A program made the translations under genes and the position numbers. From an uncultured Pseudomonadales bacterium (GTDB lineage Bacteria > Pseudomonadota > Gammaproteobacteria > Pseudomonadales > Pseudohongiellaceae), in contig CALTDI010000010.1 in the NCBI GenBank assembly GCA_943842505.1, positions 248,001-312,000 of the forward strand: a stretch of DNA of 64,000 bases. The letters are read 5' to 3'. Position 1 is the stretch's first letter, and every line of letters begins with the position of its first letter. Of this stretch, positions 28,924 to 38,106 are shown piece by piece. Below the pieces are notes generated by a model that was not told where the DNA came from, did no database searches, and was given only the letters and a program-made list of their open reading frames with translations.

Positions 28924-30156
28924 ATGGGCACTACACTAAGATTTCTAGCGACTACTATTATGGGTACGGCTCTGGTTGGCATGAGTCAGCTCACCCTCGC
29001 TCAAGATGCGGATGACCCCATAGCGGAGTTGGTCTCGCGGCTCGAGCTGGAAAGTTACAAGGCTACTCTCAAGGGCTTGACCCAATTTGGCGATCGTCGC
29101 CAAGGCACCAGCCGCAATCGAGCCGCAGTGGATTGGATCGAGGAGCAACTCATCTCATACGGCTGCAGCAACGTTGAACGGCTTCACTACACTTTTACCA
29201 CACGACCGCGTGGTAGCGGCCGCAGGGCTGCTACAGAGACTCCAGACCTGACTACGCCTACCGGAGGCCTGGTTGGCCGCAATGGCAGCGGTCCTGGCGG
29301 AAGCTCGATCTATGGCTACCGGGCTAATACAGGAGTCAATCGCGATCTGCAGGCGCAGCCCGATGAGAGAATTCGCCTGCTAAACGCGGAGGAGCCGGTC
29401 GATGGACCGAGGTCAGAAGTCTATTGCACGAAGATTGGTACGACGCGCCCCGATGAGATGTACATAGTCAGTGCGCACATGGATGGACATGGAGTTAACG
29501 AGGCCGTCAACGACGATGGTTCTGGCACGGCATTGGTCATGGAGTTGGCCCGCATCTTCAGTGACCCCAATGTGCAGACAGAGCGGTCCATTCGTTTTGC
29601 TCTATGGAATAATGAAGAAACTGGCCTCAATGGTTCGTCAGCCTATGTCGAACAGCGCAAAGATCTACAGGGCATAGAAGAGCCGGCTGGATCTGGAAAC
29701 TATCCTGAGCCTACATGGTTGGGAATGATTCAACACGACATGATGCTTTGGGATCACGGTGCGCCTCGCGCCGACGGTACGGTGAGTTGGGATCAGAGAC
29801 CCGAAGCCGATGTGAACATAGAATTTCAATCTGTCTCTGACCTGGCGGACGATTCGATGCGTCTCGCCTTTGTGTTCAAGGCGGCCGCAGATGCTTACAA
29901 CACCGATTACCCGGCGACTGTGGGTCCGCATATGACCAACACCGATTCCACGCCCTTTATGAACGAGGTGCCCTCGATCAGTCTGCGTGAGAATGAAAGA
30001 GGCTCCCACACAGGCGGAGGCTGGAATCCGACCTGGCACACACCCCTGGATGTGTGGACGAATTTCACGGACAAGGATTTTCGACTTGGCTTGAATGCTG
30101 CGCAGACTACGCTTTCTGCTGTAGCCAAATTAACTGCTGCTACGGTGAACGATTAA
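28924..30156 (+). CDS. Exported M28-family metallopeptidase
   Basis: A 410-residue secreted zinc aminopeptidase-like protein with a signal peptide (ending TLAQD). The metal-site elements of family M28 are in order: His-Asp in SAHMDGHG, Asp in NDDGSGTA, Glu-Glu in WNNEETGLNG, Asp in IQHDMML and a late His in PTWHTPLD. A low-complexity Gly-rich insertion is at about 105-135. It should trim peptides in the periplasm or outside, in keeping with peptide scavenging. GGAG lies before the ATG. A hairpin follows at 30177. Confidence 0.88.
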   Translation: MGTTLRFLATTIMGTALVGMSQLTLAQDADDPIAELVSRLELESYKATLKGLTQFGDRRQGTSRNRAAVDWIEEQLISYGCSNVERLHYTFTTRPRGSGRRAATETPDLTTPTGGLVGRNGSGPGGSSIYGYRANTGVNRDLQAQPDERIRLLNAEEPVDGPRSEVYCTKIGTTRPDEMYIVSAHMDGHGVNEAVNDDGSGTALVMELARIFSDPNVQTERSIRFALWNNEETGLNGSSAYVEQRKDLQGIEEPAGSGNYPEPTWLGMIQHDMMLWDHGAPRADGTVSWDQRPEADVNIEFQSVSDLADDSMRLAFVFKAAADAYNTDYPATVGPHMTNTDSTPFMNEVPSISLRENERGSHTGGGWNPTWHTPLDVWTNFTDKDFRLGLNAAQTTLSAVAKLTAATVND

Positions 30157-30176
30157 TAGCGTCTCTTCTGACAATA

Positions 30177-30220
30177 GCTAACGACAGGAATCGAACCTCT
30201 GTCGTTAGCCTATTCTCTTA
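30177..30220 (+). terminator. Probable terminator after the M28 peptidase gene
   Basis: An 11-bp perfect stem, GCTAACGACAG (30177-30187) with its complement at 30199-30209, followed by a T-rich but interrupted tail. It lies between convergent genes (30156 and 30244) and could serve both. Confidence 0.55.
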
Positions 30221-30243
30221 AAAGCTAGCCAGAGATGTTGCTG

Positions 30244-30750
30244 CTATGGCTTGCCGACGAAATCGATCTTGCCAAGCGCCACACCGTTGTGACGCAGGAT
30301 GTTGTAGGTCGTGGTCACGTGAAAGTGGATGTTTGGCAGGGCCCACATCAACAGGTAAGTCGTACCGGTAAAATCGACCTCAAAGGTGCCGGCCTGCATC
30401 TTAATCGCTTTATCTTCTGTTCCATTAATCTTATCCTCGGGTACTGACTCGAGGAATTCGATCGTCTTCTTGATGCGCTCCTTCAGTTCATCGAAACTCG
30501 ATTCAGTGTCCTCGAAGCTAGGTGCCTCGATGCCGGAAATTCGAGCGGCGGCGCCCTTGCTCACGTCGCAGGCGATCTGCACCTGACGCGAGAGTGGAAA
30601 CATATCTGGAAACAGGCGGGCTGTAACCAAGATAGCAGGGTCTATTTCATGCGCCTCAGCGTGATCGACGCCTTTCTTAAGAATTGCGGATAGATTGTTT
30701 AATGCTCGAATGAAATAGGGGATGGAACTGGAGTACATGGTTAGTGACAT
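30244..30750 (-). CDS. DUF1993 family protein
   Basis: A 168-residue cytosolic protein. MYSSSIPYFIRALNNLSAIL at the start and LPNIHFHVTTTYNILRHNGV at the end are typical of DUF1993, an all-helical group related to the DinB fold. Function unknown. I moved the start to ATG 30750, which has AAGG 7 bp upstream; the longer frame adds 13 residues without a ribosome site. Confidence 0.85.
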   Translation of the reverse strand: MSLTMYSSSIPYFIRALNNLSAILKKGVDHAEAHEIDPAILVTARLFPDMFPLSRQVQIACDVSKGAAARISGIEAPSFEDTESSFDELKERIKKTIEFLESVPEDKINGTEDKAIKMQAGTFEVDFTGTTYLLMWALPNIHFHVTTTYNILRHNGVALGKIDFVGKP

Positions 30751-30892
30751 GATTGGCCTTAATACGAAAAAATAGAACTCAAGCACCATAATGGCGATTG
30801 AAAAGAGAGGGGATTTTAACGTAGTCTATACTGATGGGATACGTCGAAAGGCATATTAACAAACGTCTCTTTAGGCATTAGGGGAATTGAGA

Positions 30893-31045
30893 ATGAACGA
30901 AGAAGAAAGGAGAGCCGCCGGTCGTCGCCGCGAGGATCGCATAAAGCTTGAGCAGACAGCAAATTGGCATGCAGAAGAACGTCGTAGGGGAGATCGTCGT
31001 GAGGGCGAACGTCGATCCGAGGGCGATGCAAATAAAGCTAGCTAG
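30893..31045 (+). CDS. Small highly charged protein (50 aa)
   Basis: ATG 30893 to TAG 31045 encodes 50 residues, very rich in Arg and Glu, with repeated patterns such as EERRRGDRR and EGERRSEG. AGGGG lies 9 bp before the ATG. It has no cysteine, signal or membrane segment. I recognise no named family; the repeated RR/DRR pattern suggests a nucleic-acid-binding or disordered protein, which is speculation. It lies between DUF1993 and the ABC exporter. Confidence 0.55.
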   Translation: MNEEERRAAGRRREDRIKLEQTANWHAEERRRGDRREGERRSEGDANKAS

Positions 31046-31132
31046 CAATAATTAGTTCTGTCAGAGCTGCTCTATGCGGCTATCAGTGCAGCATTTCCTT
31101 GCTTTTATGCCTGTAGTTGCTACATTGCGTCC

Positions 31133-32896
31133 ATGCCAGAATCCAGTACCTCCTTACTCGTCAAAGCCTCTTCTTTTTTAAAGCCTTATACGAAGCAAAT
31201 CATCATCGCCTCTATCGCCCTAGTTTTCACTGCGGCGCTAACCTTGGGCCTCGTTCAGTATGTAAGAATCATCGTCGATCGAGGCTTTGTCGAGGGCTCA
31301 ACTGAATCGCTCAACACGGCAATATTAGGCTTCCTCGTTGTCGCCCTCTTGCAGGCGGTGGGAACTTTTGCTCGGTTCTATTGGGTCTCCTGGCTTGGCG
31401 AGCGGGTAACCGCCGATATCCGCAAAGCGGTATATTCCCATATCATCGATCTGCATCCTGGATACTTCGAGGATAATCTAAGCGGCGAGATTCAGTCGCG
31501 TATCACTACCGATACCACTCTCATACAGTCCGTCATAGGTTCCTCTGCCTCGATTGCGTTGCGCAACCTGTTAATGATGATTGGCGGCACCATCTTTCTC
31601 TTTATTACAAACCCAAAACTGACCAGTGTAGTCATGATCTGTATCCCGCTGGTGATTGGGCCAATACTGTTCTTCGGCAGAAAAGTCCGAGTGCTATCGA
31701 GAAGCAGCCAGGATGAGATTGCCAATGTCGGTGCCTATGTCGGTGAGAGTATTCAGCAGATCAAGACGGTTCAGGCCTATAATCATCAGGCTCATGATGA
31801 TAAAAAATTCTCCGATCATGTAGAGACTGCCTTCGATGTGGCTCTGCGCCGCATTATGATGCGTTCTTTTCTTATAACAATTGTTATAACGTTAGTGTTT
31901 GGTGCGCTCGCAGCAATGATCTGGGTCGGCGGTCAGGACGTTATCAACGGAACGATGTCGGCGGGTGAGCTGACGGCCTTCGTGGCGTATGCGGTGCTGG
32001 TGGCATCCGCGGTAGGGGCGATAAGTCAGGTTATCAGTGAGCTGCAGCGGGCAGCGGGCGCCATGGAGAGGTTGATGGAGCTGCTGGAAGCCAAGAATGA
32101 GATCATGGCGCCAGAAAAGCCAAGGCAGTTAAATGGTGAGTTCAAGGGCCTGCTAGCTCTGGAGGCCGTTACCTTTTCCTATCCATCACGACCCGAGACT
32201 CCGGCGCTGGACAATGTCACTCTGCGTATTCAGCCGGGGGAGAGCGTAGCTCTAGTTGGGCCTTCTGGTGCAGGCAAGTCGACCCTGTTCGATCTGGTGT
32301 TGCGCTTCTACGACCCTCAAGCTGGAAGCTTGGCCCTCGATGGCATCGACATTCGAGAACTCGATCCGCAGGACCTGCGCAGCCATATCGCCATCGTGTC
32401 GCAGCAGCCAACCATGTTCACCGGTAACGTCTGGGACAATATTCGCTACGGCAGGCCCGATGCAAGTGACGATGAGGTGCGCGAAGCGGCAGAATCTGCC
32501 TTCGCCAGTGAGTTCATCGAGAAGCTACCCGAGGGCTTTGACAGTTATCTGGGCGAGTCCGGAATTCGTCTCTCCGGCGGTCAGAAGCAGCGCATCGCGA
32601 TAGCGCGAGCGATTCTGAAAGATCCGGAAATCTTATTACTCGACGAGGCGACGAGTGCGCTGGACGCCGAGAGTGAGCGCAAGGTGCAGATGGCGCTGGA
32701 GAAGCTCATGGTCAATCGAACCTCCTTAGTCATTGCGCATCGCCTTGCAACTGTCATGAACGTCAGCAGGATAGCCGTGCTGGATTCTGGTAAGTTGATC
32801 GCGCAAGGTTCCCATAAGGAGTTGCTCCTCGAGAGCGAGCTGTATGCGAACCTGGCGAAGCTGCAGTTTTCGGCCAATTCCGATCACGCGAGTTAA
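31133..32896 (+). CDS. ABC exporter, fused membrane and ATPase domains (MsbA-like)
   Basis: A 587-residue half-transporter. Six membrane helices (about 20-310) precede an ATPase domain with Walker A GPSGAGKST, signature LSGGQKQR and Walker B ILLLDEATSALD. It works as a homodimer to flip or export lipids, drugs or peptides. It is of the ABCB/MsbA type, but with a gene order unlike msbA-lpxK, so a lipid A role is not implied. The DUF1415 gene follows after 22 bp. Confidence 0.92.
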   Translation: MPESSTSLLVKASSFLKPYTKQIIIASIALVFTAALTLGLVQYVRIIVDRGFVEGSTESLNTAILGFLVVALLQAVGTFARFYWVSWLGERVTADIRKAVYSHIIDLHPGYFEDNLSGEIQSRITTDTTLIQSVIGSSASIALRNLLMMIGGTIFLFITNPKLTSVVMICIPLVIGPILFFGRKVRVLSRSSQDEIANVGAYVGESIQQIKTVQAYNHQAHDDKKFSDHVETAFDVALRRIMMRSFLITIVITLVFGALAAMIWVGGQDVINGTMSAGELTAFVAYAVLVASAVGAISQVISELQRAAGAMERLMELLEAKNEIMAPEKPRQLNGEFKGLLALEAVTFSYPSRPETPALDNVTLRIQPGESVALVGPSGAGKSTLFDLVLRFYDPQAGSLALDGIDIRELDPQDLRSHIAIVSQQPTMFTGNVWDNIRYGRPDASDDEVREAAESAFASEFIEKLPEGFDSYLGESGIRLSGGQKQRIAIARAILKDPEILLLDEATSALDAESERKVQMALEKLMVNRTSLVIAHRLATVMNVSRIAVLDSGKLIAQGSHKELLLESELYANLAKLQFSANSDHAS

Positions 32897-32918
32897 ACAA
32901 GCTAGCAGAGGGTTTCAT

Positions 32919-33467
32919 TTGGATTCGAATGATTGCATTGATGCGGTTCGCTATTGGCTGGAATCTTTCGTCGTCGAACTAAATCTTTGTCCCTTCGCGA
33001 AGCGAGAGCTGGTGAAAGATCGCATTCGATTCTCGACTACCTCCGCCGAATCACTCGAATCCCTGTTGGCTGCTCTATTGCTGGAGATGCAGCTACTCGA
33101 GAGCGACCCTGAGATAGAAACGACCCTCCTCATCCATCCCAATGCCATGCAGGAATTCGCGGACTATAATCAGTTTCTCGATTTGGTTGATGCACTCATC
33201 GAACAAGAGGGTTACTCGGGGGTGTTTCAGGTTGCCAGCTTCCACCCCAACTATCAGTTCGCCGAGACCGCAACGGACGCCGCTGAAAACTACAGCAATC
33301 GATCTCCCTACCCACTTCTGCATATCTTGAGAGAGGCGAGTGTTGAGCGGGAGACTGTTAACTATCCCGATGTCGATGAGATTGGGCAGCGTAATATTCG
33401 CCTGTTACGAGAGTTGGGCGTGGCGAGACTAAAGACCCTACTGCAACAGGGTGAATGGCGCGATTAA
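32919..33467 (+). CDS. DUF1415 family protein
   Basis: A 182-residue protein. FVVELNLCPFAKRE near residue 18 and VASFHPNYQFAETATDAAENYSNRSPYP (residues about 105-132, in part) are the family's conserved blocks. DUF1415 proteins are common in gammaproteobacteria and have no established function; the invariant Cys and His suggest a small enzyme. The best start is TTG 32919 with AGAGGG 6 bp upstream; the longer frame overlaps the ABC gene. Probably co-transcribed with the exporter. Confidence 0.83.
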   Translation: MDSNDCIDAVRYWLESFVVELNLCPFAKRELVKDRIRFSTTSAESLESLLAALLLEMQLLESDPEIETTLLIHPNAMQEFADYNQFLDLVDALIEQEGYSGVFQVASFHPNYQFAETATDAAENYSNRSPYPLLHILREASVERETVNYPDVDEIGQRNIRLLRELGVARLKTLLQQGEWRD

Positions 33468-33559
33468 TTGTCCCCGCCTCGCGATATCGTTGGACAATTT
33501 GTGCCGGCCTTTATTAGGATGAAGCCTCTACTTTCGTGACACTGAATTGAGGTGGCATC

Positions 33560-36208
33560 ATCGACAATCTCCGCGACAACAGCATCCGTGAGCTAAAGAC
33601 CAGCTCCTCCAATTATAAGTACTTTAGCCTGGAGTCTCTGCAAGGCGCAGGGTTTGAGGGCATAGCATCTCTTCCTGTCTCCATAAAAATACTGCTGGAG
33701 AACCTATTGCGCCACTATGATAGCGAAGTCGTGACCAGGAAACACATCGAGAAGCTTGCCGACTGGGAAAATTCACAGCACAGCAGTGAAGAGATCATGT
33801 TCCTGCCTGTTCGCGTGCTGATGCAGGACTTCACCGGCGTGCCCGCCGTAGTGGACCTGGCGGCGATGCGCGATGCCGTAGCCAGAGGAGGCAAGGACCC
33901 TTCGCTCATCAACCCTACCAACCCGGTGGACCTGGTCATCGATCACTCGGTCATGGTCGACAAATTTGCTGTCGACTCGGCCTATCGCGAGAATGTGAAG
34001 ATTGAGATGGAGCGCAATCGTGAGCGCTATCAATTTCTGCGCTGGGGGCAGACCGCCTTCGATAACTTTCGCGTAGTGCCTCCCGGCACCGGTATCTGTC
34101 ATCAGGTTAACTTGGAATACCTCGCCAAATCCGTTTGGCAGGGGGAGATCGATGGCGAGCTCTTCGCCTACCCCGATACGCTAGTCGGCACGGACAGCCA
34201 CACAACCATGATCAATGGCCTGGCTGTTCTCGGTTGGGGTGTGGGCGGCATCGAAGCGGAGGCGGCGATGCTTGGGCAGCCCCTGTCTATGAACATTCCC
34301 CAGGTTGTAGGCTTTAAGTTGGAAGGAGATTTGGCCGAGGGTATTACCGCGACAGATCTGGTACTTACGATTACCGAGATGCTCAGAGAGCATGGCGTAG
34401 TGGGTAAGTTTGTCGAGTTCTATGGCGCGGGTTTAGATAATCTGAGTCTGGCAGATCGCGCTACTATCGCTAATATGACGCCAGAATACGGTGCCACGTG
34501 TAGTTTCTTTTCGGTAGACCAGAAGACACTGGACTATCTAACGCTCACCGGACGAGACCAGCAATTGGTAGAACTGGTAGAAGCCTATAGCAAGGCACAG
34601 GGTCTGTGGCGTAATGATGATGTTACTGTGAACTACTCTAGTGAACACAGTCTCAACATGGACAAAGTGGTGCCTTGCCTCGCCGGCCCGAAGCGTCCAC
34701 AGGATCGAGTGCCGGTTACCGATCTGGCAAGTCGCTTCCAGAGGGAATTTGATATAGCCAAGCCTAGGTCGGTAGCCGTCACCGGCGAAGACTATGACTT
34801 GGAAGAAGGTGCCGTGGTCATTGCGGCAATCACATCCTGCACAAACACATCGAATCCCGACGTTATGATGGCCGCCGGTCTAATGGCGAAGAAGGCTCTG
34901 GCGAAGGGCTTGCAGAGAAAGCCCTGGGTCAAGACATCGTTGGCGCCGGGTTCCAAGGTTGTATCGGAATACCTGCAGCAGGCGGGGTTGCAGCAGCCGC
35001 TGGACGATCTTGGCTTCAACCTGGTGGGCTACGGCTGCACGACCTGTATCGGTAATTCTGGCCCGCTGCCTGAGGCGATCGATGCGGCAATTGCCGAGAA
35101 CGATCTGACAGTGTGTTCGGTGCTTTCCGGAAACAGGAACTTCGAGGGTCGAATTCATCAGCGCGTCCAGGCGAATTGGCTGGCCTCCCCACCGCTGGTG
35201 GTTGCCTACGCACTTGCTGGCAGCGTTAATATCGATATCAGCTCAGAGCCACTGGGTGAGAATGCAGCCGGAGAATCTATCTATCTGAAAGACATCTGGC
35301 CTAGCAACGAAGAGATAGCCGAGGCGGTGAAGTTAGTGCGCAGACAGATGTTCGATTCTGGCTACAGCGAAGTCTTCGATGGCGACGAGCAATGGAATAG
35401 CTTGCCGATAGAGCCTCAGAAGACTTACTCGTGGCAGCAAGACTCTACCTATATTCGCAACCCACCTTTCTACGATCCGTCGATTACCGAGGCGGCTGGC
35501 GATATCTTATCGGCAAATATACTAGCGGTATTGGGAGACTCGGTGACAACAGACCATATATCCCCGGCTGGGTCGATAGCGCAGGACAGTCCGGCTGGTG
35601 ACTATCTGAAGTCTCACGGTGTGGAGAAAGCGCAGTTCAATTCCTATGGGTCGAGACGCGGTAATCACGAAGTCATGATGCGCGGCACATTCGCCAATAT
35701 TCGTATAAAGAATGAGATGCTCGCAGGCATAGAGGGTGGCTACACGCATATGGCTGGCAAGACGGCGGCGCTGCCGATCTATGACGCCGCTATGCAATAC
35801 GAGAAGAACAATACGGCGCTGGTGGTCGTTGCGGGCAAGGAATATGGCACAGGCTCCAGTCGTGACTGGGCGGCCAAGGGCACGCGCCTGCTGGGCGTGC
35901 GCGCGGTAATTGCCGAGAGTTTCGAGCGCATCCATCGCTCCAACCTGGCCGGTATGGGTGTATTGCCGTTGCAGTTTACCGATGGTGTCGATCGCAAGTC
36001 GCTCAAGCTCAGTGGTAATGAGCAGATTAGCCTAACCGGCCTTGCGAAGGTCGTATCAGGCATGAAGGTCATGATGGAAGTGAAGTATGTGGACGGAACT
36101 ACTGCGTCATGTGAGTTACTATGCAGGCTGGATACCGAGTTAGAAGTTCAGTACTTCAATAGCGGGGGCATAATGCCATTCGTGGTGAATAAGTTATTGG
36201 GATCATAG
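33560..36208 (+). CDS. acnA: Aconitate hydratase A
   Basis: An AcnA-type aconitase of about 882 residues, a TCA-cycle enzyme interconverting citrate and isocitrate. Iron-sulfur ligands are in SCTNTSNP and GYGCTTCIGNSGP; the swivel-domain signature is YGTGSSRDWAAKGT. The conserved N-terminal region (DNLRDNSIRE, then NYKYFSLESL and KILLENLLRHYD) runs back to 33557, where an in-frame TGA (33548) blocks further extension. No ATG, GTG or TTG exists in that stretch; the first is TTG 33707, deep in the conserved domain. GAGGTG at 33549-33554 sits 5 nt before ATC 33560, which I take as the start: either a rare ATC codon or a base error. Confidence 0.9.
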   Translation: MDNLRDNSIRELKTSSSNYKYFSLESLQGAGFEGIASLPVSIKILLENLLRHYDSEVVTRKHIEKLADWENSQHSSEEIMFLPVRVLMQDFTGVPAVVDLAAMRDAVARGGKDPSLINPTNPVDLVIDHSVMVDKFAVDSAYRENVKIEMERNRERYQFLRWGQTAFDNFRVVPPGTGICHQVNLEYLAKSVWQGEIDGELFAYPDTLVGTDSHTTMINGLAVLGWGVGGIEAEAAMLGQPLSMNIPQVVGFKLEGDLAEGITATDLVLTITEMLREHGVVGKFVEFYGAGLDNLSLADRATIANMTPEYGATCSFFSVDQKTLDYLTLTGRDQQLVELVEAYSKAQGLWRNDDVTVNYSSEHSLNMDKVVPCLAGPKRPQDRVPVTDLASRFQREFDIAKPRSVAVTGEDYDLEEGAVVIAAITSCTNTSNPDVMMAAGLMAKKALAKGLQRKPWVKTSLAPGSKVVSEYLQQAGLQQPLDDLGFNLVGYGCTTCIGNSGPLPEAIDAAIAENDLTVCSVLSGNRNFEGRIHQRVQANWLASPPLVVAYALAGSVNIDISSEPLGENAAGESIYLKDIWPSNEEIAEAVKLVRRQMFDSGYSEVFDGDEQWNSLPIEPQKTYSWQQDSTYIRNPPFYDPSITEAAGDILSANILAVLGDSVTTDHISPAGSIAQDSPAGDYLKSHGVEKAQFNSYGSRRGNHEVMMRGTFANIRIKNEMLAGIEGGYTHMAGKTAALPIYDAAMQYEKNNTALVVVAGKEYGTGSSRDWAAKGTRLLGVRAVIAESFERIHRSNLAGMGVLPLQFTDGVDRKSLKLSGNEQISLTGLAKVVSGMKVMMEVKYVDGTTASCELLCRLDTELEVQYFNSGGIMPFVVNKLLGS

Positions 36209-36276
36209 GCTGCATCGATGCATTCACATTGCCGAGTTAAAGCGCAATTCTACGCTCTCATGCCGTTCGTAAATTC

Positions 36277-37626
36277 ATGACCGAGTCGCTGCTGCCAGAG
36301 GACGATGTCACGCGCTATCAGCCGCTAGCTGCGCGCCTGCGTCCTCTCAATCTTGAAGAATTTGTCGGGCAGTCTCATCTGCTTAGCCCGGGCAAGTCTA
36401 TTTTCGAGGCGATACAGAACAAGCTTCCCCATTCGATGATTCTCTGGGGCCCGCCCGGTGTAGGCAAGACGACGCTCGCTAAGATCATCGCCGCTACCTG
36501 TGACTACCATTTCGAATCGCTGTCGGCGGTGCTCGATGGGGTAAAGGAAATTCGAGCGACCATCGAGCGCGCCAAGTTTCATCAGGCAGGTGGCACTAGC
36601 CAGACCATCCTCTTCGTCGACGAGGTGCACAGGTTTAACAAGGCGCAGCAAGATGCGTTTCTTCCGCACATTGAGAATGGCACCGTGTTGTTCATCGGGG
36701 CCACTACCGAGAATCCTTCCTTCGAACTGAACAACGCCTTGCTGTCCAGAGCTAGAGTCTATCTGTTAAAGCCGTTGACCGAGGATGATCTGCTCGGGGT
36801 TATCGAGCATGCTTTGCAGGACACGGAGCGAGGGCTGGGCGCATTGAACCTGGAGTTAAGCGAGTCGCAGCGAAACATGTTGGCGCGTGCCGGCGATGGC
36901 GATGCGCGTCGCGTTCTGAATTATCTTGAAGTATTGAGCGACATGTCCGAGTTAGTTGATGGCAGAAGGCAAATTGCAGACGGGCATATTCAGCAGGTCC
37001 TGGAAGAAGGCAGTCGTCGCTTCGATAAGGGGGGCGATAGCTTCTATGAGCAGATATCGGCACTGCACAAGGCGGTGCGGGGTTCGTCACCCGACGCAGC
37101 GCTGTATTGGCTGGCGCGCATGTTAGATGGCGGCTGCGATCCGATCTATCTGGCGCGGCGACTGGTACGCATGGCATCGGAAGATATTGGAATCGCCGAC
37201 CCAAGAGCGCTGCCACTAACACTTAGTTGTTGGGATACCTTTACGCGGCTGGGAAGTCCGGAGGGGGAGTTAGCCCTGGCACAGGCGACGGTCTATTTAG
37301 CCAGCGCCCCGAAGAGCAATGCCGTCTATGTCGCATTCAATGCGGCGAAGCAGGCGGTAAGCCAGAATGGAAGTTTGGAGGTGCCGCTGCATCTGCGTAA
37401 TGCCAGCACTTCGCTGACCAAGTCACTGGGCTATGGTGACGAGTATCGCTATGCCCACGATGAGGAGAATGGTTTCGCCGCGGGTGAGAATTATTTTCCG
37501 CCGCAGTTGCAGGACGAGCAGTTCTACTTTCCAAGAAACAGCGGGCTGGAAACACGCATCAAAGAGAAACTGGATGCCTATCGTTCGCTGAATGAGCAGT
37601 CCGGTAATAAACGCTACGACGAGTAA
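36277..37626 (+). CDS. rarA: Replication-associated recombination protein A
   Basis: A 449-residue AAA+ ATPase (RarA/MgsA, related to eukaryotic WRNIP1). Walker A is GPPGVGKTT near residue 55, Walker B LFVDEVHRFNKAQQD, sensor GATTENPSFELN. The C-terminal helical domain responsible for tetramer formation includes GSSPDAALYWLARMLDGG. It acts at stalled replication forks with SSB. It starts 68 bp after acnA. Confidence 0.95.
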   Translation: MTESLLPEDDVTRYQPLAARLRPLNLEEFVGQSHLLSPGKSIFEAIQNKLPHSMILWGPPGVGKTTLAKIIAATCDYHFESLSAVLDGVKEIRATIERAKFHQAGGTSQTILFVDEVHRFNKAQQDAFLPHIENGTVLFIGATTENPSFELNNALLSRARVYLLKPLTEDDLLGVIEHALQDTERGLGALNLELSESQRNMLARAGDGDARRVLNYLEVLSDMSELVDGRRQIADGHIQQVLEEGSRRFDKGGDSFYEQISALHKAVRGSSPDAALYWLARMLDGGCDPIYLARRLVRMASEDIGIADPRALPLTLSCWDTFTRLGSPEGELALAQATVYLASAPKSNAVYVAFNAAKQAVSQNGSLEVPLHLRNASTSLTKSLGYGDEYRYAHDEENGFAAGENYFPPQLQDEQFYFPRNSGLETRIKEKLDAYRSLNEQSGNKRYDE

Positions 37627-37636
37627 ACACGGCTGT

Positions 37637-37684
37637 AATTGATAGTGCAATTGATAGTGCAATTGACAGTGCAATTTACTGTGG
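37637..37684. repeat. Four 12-bp tandem repeats
   Basis: AATTGATAGTGC occurs twice exactly (37637-37660), once with one change (AATTGACAGTGC) and a fourth time degenerate (AATTTACTGTGG). It lies between rarA and the cytochrome gene, 45 bp before the start codon. Confidence 0.85.
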
Positions 37685-37728
37685 TTAAGGTTGATTACTT
37701 GGCACAAATACTAAAAAAGTGGAAAGAC

Positions 37729-38106
37729 ATGAATACCAGGCTGTCCAGAATACTCATTATTATGTCAATCGCCGGGCTGCTTAATGCCTGCTCGAGCATT
37801 GCCAGTCAAGATTCCCAATTCGAAGGCCAGTTCAGGCCTCCCGTCGTTGCTAGCAGTGTTGCTGAAGCGGATATGATGGCTAAGTGGTCGCGAAGCTGCG
37901 CCCTGTGCCATATCACCGGCGAAGCGGGTGCCCCGGTCGTGGGCGATAGCAGCGATTGGCAACAACGTTTAGCGAAGGGAGAAGAAGCTATTCTCAACAA
38001 TGTGATAAAGGGCTTTAATTCCATGCCGCCTCTTGGCTATTGCATGGCCTGTGAGGTGTCGGACTTCCGCGCGATGGTTGCCTATATGGCGGGAGTCGAT
38101 CGATGA
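37729..38106 (+). CDS. Cytochrome c5-like lipoprotein
   Basis: A 125-residue protein. ATG 37729 has GGAAAG upstream and starts a lipoprotein signal with lipobox LNAC. The single heme site is CALCH (about residue 59); MPPLGYCMAC near the end gives the methionine ligand and the extra cysteine pair typical of cytochrome c5. The stop overlaps the start of the flavin oxidase (ATGA), so the cytochrome is the likely electron acceptor of that enzyme. Confidence 0.85.
   Translation: MNTRLSRILIIMSIAGLLNACSSIASQDSQFEGQFRPPVVASSVAEADMMAKWSRSCALCHITGEAGAPVVGDSSDWQQRLAKGEEAILNNVIKGFNSMPPLGYCMACEVSDFRAMVAYMAGVDR

Noticed and set aside
30177..30209. tRNA T-arm-like string (GGTTCGATTCC on the minus strand)
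   Set aside because: The flanking bases do not form a proper T stem, and no acceptor, D or anticodon arms are present. It is better explained as the loop of the hairpin after the M28 gene.
37639..37728. N-terminal extension of the cytochrome c lipoprotein
   Set aside because: Made of the 12-bp repeat translated (VQL repeats); the downstream ATG has a ribosome site and begins a proper lipoprotein signal.
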